DNA from: Paenibacillus qinlingensis
GTDB taxonomy: Bacteria > Bacillota > Bacilli > Paenibacillales > NBRC-103111
Direction of reading: 5' to 3'
Length of the DNA: 64,000 bases
Assembly (NCBI RefSeq): GCF_013204845.1
Contig: NZ_JABMKY010000004.1
Span: 310,001 to 374,000 of the forward strand
Positions within the stretch are counted from its first letter, which is position 1, and each line of letters opens with the position of its first letter. A model generated the notes under the pieces. The model worked only from the letters and a program-made list of their open reading frames with translations. It ran no database searches and had not been told where the DNA came from. Position numbers and translations under genes: made by a program. Positions 1 through 6,686 of the stretch are shown piece by piece.

Positions 1-29
1 GGTCGCAACCACAGAGTATCTTGGCCAAG

Positions 30-116
30 TGAATAACTGATTTTCTGCAGCTAATTCAAGCGATACTATCGTATTTTGTACAATAACTGGATTTTCTCCC
101 GTTAGTTCAAACCAAT
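30..116. repeat. Two degenerate direct repeats 50 bp apart in the upstream intergenic region
   Basis: AATAACTG occurs at 32-39 and again at 82-89, each followed by a similar stretch (ATTTTCT, then a TTCAA block). The copies are imperfect and about 35 bp long with a 50 bp period. The rest of 1-377 shows no gene I can support, only a 10 bp palindrome CCTACGTAGG at 204-213. The ~50 bp period recurs in two other intergenic regions of this window (3505-3705 and 22797-22998). Confidence 0.5.
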
Positions 117-377
117 TTCGTGAAACGGGACATTTTGAGTAAAATTAGATGTAGGAAATCCAGTTAAATCCGCAAAAGTTACTTAGTCTGAAATGCAAAA
201 AATCCTACGTAGGCAGTTGCTAATGTCCTTTTCCCATTCAAATGGCTGGTATTAGGTGTAATAACAACATGCAGAGCAAAGTTAGAAGTAGATGTATTTC
301 TTAAACAACCTCTAGAAGGATGATTGCCCCAAAATTCGGTTATCCTAGATGGTAGTGAATTGGAGAAGAGGGGAATT

Positions 378-1334
378 ATGCACATGGAGAAAGTAGATAT
401 TCTGATTGTCGGAGGAGGCATTGCAGGGCTTCAAGCGGCGATTCAATTGGGCAGATATGAGCATAAAGTACTTGTGGTTGATGCAGGCTACGGCCGTTCT
501 ACTCTGTGCAAGAGCTATCATAATATTTTAGGTTGGCCAGATGGGGTATCGGGGGAAGAGCTGCGAAGTGTAGGCAGGCTGCAAGCTGAGCGATTAGGGG
601 TAGCTTTTGTCCAAGATGAAATTGTCCAGGCTGTCGCCAAGGGAAGAATCGGTGATGGCTTCGAACTATGGGGAAAAAGTGGCCGAGGCTATGAAGCGAG
701 GACGCTTCTGCTGGCAACAGGTTTAATGGATCGGATGCCTGAACTCCCGAACTTGAAGGAGTGCTTGGGGTTAACGGTATACGTGTGCCCCGATTGCGAC
801 GGATATGAGATCAAGGATCGAAATACGCTTGTCATGGGCTCTGGTGATGCAGGGGCAGCCATGGCGATTAAGCTCCGTCATCGAACCGAACAAATGACAT
901 ATGTGAATCACCAGCATCGTGCTGTGAAAAGTGAGTATCTGATGGAAATGAAGAACAAAGGTATTACCTATTTGACGGAAGATCTTGCGGAAGTTGTTGT
1001 CGATTCACCGGGGCAGTTCAAGGGAGTGGTGCTTCGAGACGGCAGTCGCCTTTATGCGGATCGAGGTTTTATTGCCTTCGGCGGGAACGAAGTGAAATCG
1101 GATTTGGCACGTCAGCTTGGTGCAGAACGGATGGAGAATCGGCATGTGATGACCGATCCTCGCAGCAAAATGACGAGTGTTCCTTTCGTCTGGGCGGCTG
1201 GTGATGTCGGCGTTCATGCGGAGCAAGTGACGATAGCGATGGGTGAAGGCTCACAGGCGGCCATTTGGATCAACAAGGCGTTGCTAAGAATGAACGAAGA
1301 GGCGAATGTTCATCGAGTTGTGATTCGGTCTTAA
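378..1334 (+). CDS. Thioredoxin-reductase-like FAD/NAD(P)-dependent oxidoreductase
   Basis: This is a flavoprotein of the low-molecular-weight thioredoxin reductase family, about 318 residues, the usual family length. An N-terminal FAD dinucleotide-binding motif GGGIAG follows the start. A redox CxxC (CPDC, C137 and C140) precedes a second Rossmann motif GSGDAG for NAD(P)H, and a C-terminal WAAGDV motif completes the FAD site. It presumably shuttles electrons from NAD(P)H through FAD to a dithiol; the physiological acceptor is unknown. The open frame extends to 324, but GAGGGG at 368-373 favours ATG 378 or ATG 384. Only 3 bp separate it from the convergent gene at 1338, with no obvious terminator between them. 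Confidence 0.85.
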   Translation: MHMEKVDILIVGGGIAGLQAAIQLGRYEHKVLVVDAGYGRSTLCKSYHNILGWPDGVSGEELRSVGRLQAERLGVAFVQDEIVQAVAKGRIGDGFELWGKSGRGYEARTLLLATGLMDRMPELPNLKECLGLTVYVCPDCDGYEIKDRNTLVMGSGDAGAAMAIKLRHRTEQMTYVNHQHRAVKSEYLMEMKNKGITYLTEDLAEVVVDSPGQFKGVVLRDGSRLYADRGFIAFGGNEVKSDLARQLGAERMENRHVMTDPRSKMTSVPFVWAAGDVGVHAEQVTIAMGEGSQAAIWINKALLRMNEEANVHRVVIRS

Positions 1335-1337
1335 AGA

Positions 1338-2051
1338 CTAAAGGATGGTTATCGTTGGGAAAGCAGTTACTACATGCGCATACTCGACTAAGGCTTTTTC
1401 GCCGCCGGGGGTAAGATGATAGATGCCTCGGCTTTGTCGGACGAACCAACGATAGTAGTTTTGCTGCAGAAGTGAGCTCACGTTCATATTGCTAGTCATT
1501 TCACGCAGCTTGCGTGGACTGAGGGGTCCGTGCTGCTGCATCAGATAGGCGCAATGTAAGGACTTCTCACGGTACGCGGTCATTAGCTTCTGCTGAGAAC
1601 TGCCGCCAACATTATAGTCACCACTGCGCTCATGGAACTCCGTCATTAACTTGCCGGAAGCCCTCTTGTTGGGGCGTAATGTATAGGGAGTAGGCTCACA
1701 GACGAGATCGACTGTGGGCTGTTTGCGTTTGTAGAATTGGACAGTCAAAACGCCAAGCCCCAGCATGCGACAAAGTCGACGAATATCCTCCCATTGTAAG
1801 CGGTGGGGGGCTTTTCCTTTGTTAGGCAGCTCGAAGGCGACATACACGTCTTGCGTGAGCTTCAATCGTTCAATGCCTTGAACGAGAAGGGGGATATTAA
1901 AGCCTTTTTTTAATTCAACAATAACAGGGGGCTCTTCGCCTCGGATTGCGACTAAATCACAGTGTTTAACTTCGCCACGGACGGTATAGCCACGCTGCTC
2001 GAAGAAATTTTTAATTGGTGCATACAGCTCCGTTTCGGTCTGGATCGGCAT
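1338..2051 (-). CDS. DUF2161 family putative PD-(D/E)XK nuclease-fold protein
   Basis: This is a 237-residue protein matching the DUF2161 group of PD-(D/E)XK-fold proteins as I know them. The catalytic signature is visible as D32 in the CDLVA strand and E46-x-K48 in VELKK, after an N-terminal helix carrying acidic residues. The C-terminal third (about 155-237) looks like a winged helix with a basic turn. A nuclease-type phosphodiester cleavage role is family inference only; no substrate is known. GAGGAG lies 12 nt upstream of the ATG, a long but usable spacing. It is the only large minus-strand gene in the window and is convergent with the flavoprotein. Confidence 0.75.
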   Translation of the reverse strand: MPIQTETELYAPIKNFFEQRGYTVRGEVKHCDLVAIRGEEPPVIVELKKGFNIPLLVQGIERLKLTQDVYVAFELPNKGKAPHRLQWEDIRRLCRMLGLGVLTVQFYKRKQPTVDLVCEPTPYTLRPNKRASGKLMTEFHERSGDYNVGGSSQQKLMTAYREKSLHCAYLMQQHGPLSPRKLREMTSNMNVSSLLQQNYYRWFVRQSRGIYHLTPGGEKALVEYAHVVTAFPTITIL

Positions 2052-2140
2052 GAGGGTCTCTTTCTCCTCTTTTCGCAGAAAAAGTCTGATAGAATGGCTT
2101 TTATTATAGCATAGGTTGCGCTAGAATAGGTGGGAGAATA

Positions 2141-2156
2141 ACTTGTACGTACAGGT
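2141..2156. promoter_or_regulatory. AraR-like operator upstream of the glycerol-1-phosphate dehydrogenase
   Basis: ACTTGTACGTACAGGT contains the perfect 10 bp palindrome TGTACGTACA at 2144-2153. It closely resembles the Bacillus AraR (GntR-family) operator core TTGTACGTACAA. A possible -10 TAGAAT lies at 2122-2127, so the site would sit just downstream of transcription initiation, a repressing position. The link to the next gene is strengthened because araM lies in the AraR-regulated arabinose operon of B. subtilis. Confidence 0.55.
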
Positions 2157-2171
2157 TAGGAGATGAGAGAT

Positions 2172-3470
2172 ATGAGTGAGTTGTTAAATGAATGGTTAGG
2201 TAAAAGGTTTGCGTGCGCCTGCGGGCAAAAGCATGAGATTCCAATTCGCCGTATTGCCATAGAACGAGACGCTTTAGCTAATGTTGTGGATTATGTAAGG
2301 GAAGCAGGCTATGAGGAAGTGACGCTTGTCGCGGATGCGAATACGTATGCTGTAGCTGGTGACAAGCTGCGTGCTCTGCTAGAAGAAGGTCAAGTAAGAG
2401 TTGGCATAAGTGTGATTCGCGAGAACGGTATGGGGGAAGTGGCTGCTGATGAAGAAGCTATTGTCCAGTTGATGTTAGACACATCATTGACGTCAAAGGT
2501 GTTGATCGCTGTGGGATCAGGCACGCTCCATGACATTGTGCGTTTCGTGAGTCATCGTACGAGTCGGCCATTTCTTTCTGTACCGACAGCCCCTTCCGTT
2601 GACGGGTTTGCGTCTGTGGGGGCGCCACTCATCGTTCGCGGCTTCAAACAGACGATTCCCTGCTCAGCGCCAGAGGCGATCTTCGCCGATTTGGGGATAC
2701 TCGCTGCGGCGCCACAGGCAATGATTGCTGCAGGCGTGGGCGATATGCTCGGCAAGCACACCTCGCTGGCGGACTGGGCACTCGGCCGCGTGCTGTTGGA
2801 TGAGCACTACTGCGAGCTGAGTGCTCGCTTGACGCTGGAGGCGGTGGAGCTGACTACCGCGCATCTGGAAGAGATTGCGCAGCGCAGCGAGCTGGGCATG
2901 CGTCGATTAATGGAAGGCCTGATCCTATCCGGCCTTTCCATGCTCTTGGTCGGCCACTCCAGGCCGGCCTCCGGGGCTGAGCACCATCTCTCCCATTATT
3001 GGGAGATGGTGCTCCTGCAGCAGCGCCGCCGGGCGCTGCTGCACGGCGCCAAGGTCGGCGTCGCGACCGTGCTCATGGCGCAGCGCTATCAGGCGCTGCT
3101 TGCGCTAACGGCCGACGAGGCCGCTGCGCGCCTAGCGGCAGGGCAGGCCCCGAGTGCGCAGACGGATGCGGAACGCATCCGGGCGGCCTACGGGGCCATG
3201 GCCGAAGCCATCATCGCCGAGAATACGTCGGCGATGGGCGTTGATGCGCGTGCGCTGCAAGCGCGCATCGCTGCTACTTGGGGCGATGTGCTCAGCATCG
3301 CCCGGGCGGTTCCGCCGCCAGAGCAGCTTGCTGCGTGGCTCGCGGCGGTGCAAGGGCCGGTAGCGCCGGACCAGCTTGGCGTGGAGCCGGCGCTGGTGGA
3401 GGCGTCGCTGCAGGATGCGCTGTTCGTGCGCAACCGGTTTACGATTTTACGCTTACAGCGGCTGCTGTAA
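2172..3470 (+). CDS. egsA: sn-glycerol-1-phosphate dehydrogenase (AraM/EgsA family)
   Basis: Members reduce dihydroxyacetone phosphate to sn-glycerol-1-phosphate with NAD(P)H, using a bound divalent metal (Ni2+ in the B. subtilis enzyme). Recognisable motifs are GSGTLHD for nucleotide binding, TAPSVDGF, a GAGVGDMLGKHTSLADW-like metal and substrate region, GHSRPASGAEHHLSH and LLHGAKVG, which supply His ligands of the iron-alcohol-dehydrogenase-like fold. I chose ATG 2172 because TTAGGAG at 2156-2162 abuts an earlier ATG at 2163 but is 9 nt from 2172. The gene stands alone here rather than in an arabinose operon. From about 2700 onward it is strikingly richer in GC than its first half and its neighbours. 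Confidence 0.88.
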   Translation: MSELLNEWLGKRFACACGQKHEIPIRRIAIERDALANVVDYVREAGYEEVTLVADANTYAVAGDKLRALLEEGQVRVGISVIRENGMGEVAADEEAIVQLMLDTSLTSKVLIAVGSGTLHDIVRFVSHRTSRPFLSVPTAPSVDGFASVGAPLIVRGFKQTIPCSAPEAIFADLGILAAAPQAMIAAGVGDMLGKHTSLADWALGRVLLDEHYCELSARLTLEAVELTTAHLEEIAQRSELGMRRLMEGLILSGLSMLLVGHSRPASGAEHHLSHYWEMVLLQQRRRALLHGAKVGVATVLMAQRYQALLALTADEAAARLAAGQAPSAQTDAERIRAAYGAMAEAIIAENTSAMGVDARALQARIAATWGDVLSIARAVPPPEQLAAWLAAVQGPVAPDQLGVEPALVEASLQDALFVRNRFTILRLQRLL

Positions 3471-3504
3471 GCACAGAGTCAATGGGTTGAGGAGATGCAT
3501 GACA

Positions 3505-3705
3505 AGGTTGAAGGGAACCTAGATGCGCTAATTCATCGGAATCGATCGAAAAAGACTCCAAGGGGGAACGTAGGTACTCTATTTGTTCGATTTTTATTTA
3601 ATTGGCATTATATTAACAAAATAGTGCACTGTAGTTCCCTTACGCTGTTCATTTCCTATATTTTGCTGCAATAGCGCATCCACGTTCCCTTCGATCGTAC
3701 CGATA
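3505..3705. repeat. About 200 bp imperfect palindromic intergenic repeat element
   Basis: Four copies of a unit beginning AAGGGAAC are present. Two point forward (3511, 3560) and two point backward (GTTCCCTT at 3634 and 3684). Units in the same arm are 50-51 bp apart. The outermost copies match best: AAGGGAACCTAGATGCGCTA on the left, and on the reverse strand at the right GAAGGGAACGTGGATGCGCT. The interval 3471-3880 holds no gene; this element, a terminator and a promoter fill it. It looks like a non-coding, MITE- or REP-like element. Confidence 0.6.
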
Positions 3706-3720
3706 TTGCATCTTTCATCT

Positions 3721-3755
3721 AAACGTCAGTCCTCAAGTGAGGGCTGGCGTTTTTC
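3721..3755 (+). terminator. Rho-independent terminator
   Basis: A 12 bp stem (ACGTCAGTCCTC with GAGGGCTGGCGT, some G-U pairs) with loop AAGT is followed by TTTTT. It closes the transcription coming from the upstream dehydrogenase. Confidence 0.8.
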
Positions 3756-3771
3756 AGTTTGTTACGTGAAA

Positions 3772-3836
3772 AGTGTAAAAAATCACAACCCCACTTAATT
3801 TTTGCCATCCTCTAAAATGGATTTGTTTTCTATACT
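3772..3836 (+). promoter_or_regulatory. Shared-operator promoter 1 of 6 (unit A, lplD)
   Basis: The element at 3772-3808 has the left box GTGTAAAAAATCACA and the right box TAATTTTTGCCAT. Exactly 22 bp after its last base comes a -10 hexamer TATACT (3831-3836). No TTGACA-like -35 exists at the usual position. The arrangement is repeated at 12257, 13592, 15646, 23062 and 24824, suggesting one activator for all. Transcription would start near 3843. Confidence 0.7.
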
Positions 3837-3880
3837 GGTAGCTAATACTAGGTGGTTCTACATGATGGAGGAGGCGCAAC

Positions 3881-5266
3881 ATGAAATTTGCTCAGGAGAA
3901 AGTCAGCGATATTCAAATCGCTTATATTGGCGGCGGCTCGATGTATTGGGCTAAAAATCTAATTGCCGATTTGGCACTGGATGGTCAATTGTCGGGCACG
4001 ATTCGCTTGTATGATCTGGACTATGGAAAAGCCAAAAATAATGAAAAACTGGGTAACTCGGTTTCTGATTATCCAGAGACGAAATCCAAATGGACATACA
4101 AAGCGTATCCATCTCTCCAAGAGGCTCTGCATGGATGCGATTTTGTGTTTATCTCGATACTTCCAGGCACTTTCGAGGAAATGGCGTCTGATGTTCATGC
4201 ACCAGAGAAGTACGGCATTTATCAAGCAGTTGGTGATACGACAGGACCGGGAGGGTTACTTAGAGCACTACGTACCATTCCGATGTATGTGGAAATTGCC
4301 CAAGCGATCGAGCGATATTCACCAGATGCATGGGTGTTTAATTACACCAACCCGATGACACTCTGTACAAGAACACTTTACGAAGTATTTCCTAAAATTA
4401 AAGCGATTGGCTGCTGCCACGAGATTTTCGGTGTGCAAGGGCTGTTGATTCGCATGCTTCGCGATATGGAAGGAATTGAAGGTGTACATCGCGATCAAGT
4501 GAAAGTGAATGTGCTGGGGATTAATCATTTTACTTGGATTGATCAAGCGACGTATCACAATATAGATTTGCTTCCGATGTATCGCAAGTTTGTTGATACC
4601 TATTATGAATCCGGATTTGAACACAACAAAGATGCTTGGGTTACAAACACATATACGGCGGCCAACCGTGTGAAGTTTGATTTGTTTCGGCGGTATGGTG
4701 TCATTGCAGCAGCAGGTGACCGTCATTTGGCGGAATTCATGCCTCCTTGGTATTTGAAAGATCCGGAGACAGTTCGATCATGGAAGTTCGGCTTAACGAC
4801 GGTCCAGAGTCGTGTCGAGAAGCATGCGGCAACCGAGCTTTTTTACGGAAAGCTGCTAAGTGGCGAGGAGAAGTTGCCGCTCAAGACATCTGGTGAAGAA
4901 GAAGTTAGACAGTTAAAGGGTCTAATCGGACTTGAGCAATTTGTAACGAATATTAACGTTCCTAACGTTGGTCAAATGAAGGGTATTCCGCTGGGAGCAG
5001 TCGTTGAAACGAATGCGGTGTTCTCTGCGAACAGCTTGCGTCCGGTTTATGCAGGAGAGCTTCCGATGGAAGTTAATAATCTGGTCTTGCAGCACGCGAT
5101 GAATCAAGAGCTTATTCTGAAAGCTGCTCTTCAAAAGGACAAGGACTTGGCATTCAAAGCGTTTATCAACGACCCGCTAGTGACGATTGATATTCACGAT
5201 GCGGAAGTATTATTCGATCAGATGCTGCACAATACAAAAGCTTACTTATCTGGATGGAACATCTAG
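3881..5266 (+). CDS. lplD: GH4 glycosidase, LplD-like alpha-galacturonidase
   Basis: This 461-residue family 4 glycoside hydrolase resembles B. subtilis LplD closely along its length. GH4 enzymes use NAD+ and Mn2+ in an oxidation-elimination-addition mechanism in the cytoplasm. Visible features are the NAD-binding GGGS (residues 17-20), NYTNPM, the metal-binding CCHEIFG (C179, H180), GINHFTW (N215, H216) and GDRHLAEF. Alpha-galacturonidases of GH4 carry CHEV at this position; here it is CHEI, a conservative change, so galacturonide specificity is likely but not certain. It is the first gene behind shared-operator promoter A and is followed 13 bp later by a MATE transporter. Confidence 0.88.
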   Translation: MKFAQEKVSDIQIAYIGGGSMYWAKNLIADLALDGQLSGTIRLYDLDYGKAKNNEKLGNSVSDYPETKSKWTYKAYPSLQEALHGCDFVFISILPGTFEEMASDVHAPEKYGIYQAVGDTTGPGGLLRALRTIPMYVEIAQAIERYSPDAWVFNYTNPMTLCTRTLYEVFPKIKAIGCCHEIFGVQGLLIRMLRDMEGIEGVHRDQVKVNVLGINHFTWIDQATYHNIDLLPMYRKFVDTYYESGFEHNKDAWVTNTYTAANRVKFDLFRRYGVIAAAGDRHLAEFMPPWYLKDPETVRSWKFGLTTVQSRVEKHAATELFYGKLLSGEEKLPLKTSGEEEVRQLKGLIGLEQFVTNINVPNVGQMKGIPLGAVVETNAVFSANSLRPVYAGELPMEVNNLVLQHAMNQELILKAALQKDKDLAFKAFINDPLVTIDIHDAEVLFDQMLHNTKAYLSGWNI

Positions 5267-5279
5267 TGGCAGGTCGGCG

Positions 5280-6662
5280 ATGAGTGCAGATGCAGCGATA
5301 TCCAGCGAATCCGCCTCAATAAATCCGCAGGATGATAAAGCTGTTCGCCGGATGATTTTCAAATTAGCTGGTCCATCTTTGACGGAAATGCTGCTCATGA
5401 ATGCAACCCAAATGGTGATGATGATTCTAGTCGGACATCTCGGGGCTGTTGCCGTGGCGGCAGTTGGCTTAACAAGCCAACCCTATTCCTTATTGACCGT
5501 ACTATTTGCAGCGCTGAATTCGGGTACAACCGTGATCGTTGCTCGTTCCACTGGAGCGGGGAAGATGGGAGACGCGAATTTAGCTGCGGGGCAATCGCTT
5601 ATGCTAGGTACTATCCTATCTGTCCTTATTGTTTCGATTGGCGTCACCTTTGCGGAGAGTCTGCTACAGTTGATGGGCGCTAGTGATGAGGTCGTTCAGG
5701 TAGGACTAACCTATGCGAAAATCATGTTTTTCTCAATCGGTTTTTCCTCAATTTCATCTGCTTTATCTGCTATTCTGCGAGGCTCGGGCGACACCCGAAC
5801 ACCGATGATAATTAATGTGCTCGCAGGTTGCATGAATGTGACCCTCGGCTTCTTGCTGATTTATGGTCATCTGGATTTCCCGCAAATGGGCATTACGGGT
5901 GCGGCAATTGCTACGTTGGTGGTTCAGTTCGGAGCGATGATTTGCTTTGTCGTTGTCATGTTCAGCGGGAGGTTTACAGTTCGTATCGGATGGTCAGAGA
6001 TCAGCCGTTTGGACCGAGATATGATCAGCCGAATGTTGAGGATTGGCATACCAAGTAGTCTAGAGCAGTTAATCATGCGATTAGGGATTATGACGTTTGT
6101 GAAAATTTGTGCGGGATTGGGGACTGTTGCCATCGCGGCTTCGCAAATTGTAACGAGCATCATTGGCATCTCGTTTATGCCAGGTGCTGCATTTGCGATA
6201 GCAGCTTCAACGTTAGTGGGTCAAACCCTAGGTGTAAGCAAACCCGATCTTGCCGAACGATATGTGTGGCAGGTCCGAAAGTACGGCATGATGGTGGCCG
6301 GCTTTATGGGGGCGCTTTTTATTTTGCTCGCACCGCATATCCTTAGGCTGTATACAAATGACGAGACGATTATTCGTGAAGGGGCCTGGGCTCTTCGAAT
6401 CGTAGGTTTTATTCAAGTATCACAAATATCGCAATTTGTTCTTGGAGGCGCGTTGCGAGGGGCGGGCGATACCCGTTATCCGTTATATTCGACATTCATT
6501 GGCGTGTGGGGAATTAGGGTGGTACTGAGCTACTTGTTCGTGTATGTCTTCCATTGGGGCATGATCGGATTATGGACTGCGGTGGCAAGTGATCAATTTC
6601 TTAGATCTAATCTCATTTATTTAAGGTTTAAACGCGGGGCATGGAAGCATCTCAAGATTTAA
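5280..6662 (+). CDS. MATE family multidrug/metabolite efflux transporter
   Basis: This is an integral membrane protein of about 460 residues with some 12 hydrophobic segments, typical of MATE antiporters. It has two related halves with the family's repeated G-x-G-D-T-R signatures (RGSGDTRTP and RGAGDTRYP). Such proteins exchange Na+ or H+ for organic cations or metabolites. The frame is open from 5187, inside lplD, but ATG 5280 directly after the lplD stop is the sensible start; its ribosome site is weak, suggesting translational coupling. A MATE gene between two glycosidase genes is unusual. It might export a toxic aglycone or a sugar by-product, which is inference only. Confidence 0.85.
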   Translation: MSADAAISSESASINPQDDKAVRRMIFKLAGPSLTEMLLMNATQMVMMILVGHLGAVAVAAVGLTSQPYSLLTVLFAALNSGTTVIVARSTGAGKMGDANLAAGQSLMLGTILSVLIVSIGVTFAESLLQLMGASDEVVQVGLTYAKIMFFSIGFSSISSALSAILRGSGDTRTPMIINVLAGCMNVTLGFLLIYGHLDFPQMGITGAAIATLVVQFGAMICFVVVMFSGRFTVRIGWSEISRLDRDMISRMLRIGIPSSLEQLIMRLGIMTFVKICAGLGTVAIAASQIVTSIIGISFMPGAAFAIAASTLVGQTLGVSKPDLAERYVWQVRKYGMMVAGFMGALFILLAPHILRLYTNDETIIREGAWALRIVGFIQVSQISQFVLGGALRGAGDTRYPLYSTFIGVWGIRVVLSYLFVYVFHWGMIGLWTAVASDQFLRSNLIYLRFKRGAWKHLKI

Positions 6663-6686
6663 TACGCACAAAGGGGACGCGTCAAA

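Noticed and set aside
2552..3433. Several antisense and out-of-frame open frames in the GC-rich half of the dehydrogenase gene
   Set aside because: GC-rich sequence lacks stop codons by composition; none has a ribosome site or family signature.
5187..5279. Upstream extension of the MATE gene into lplD
   Set aside because: It would overlap the conserved end of lplD by 80 bp and adds a segment unlike MATE N termini; ATG 5280 fits the usual length.
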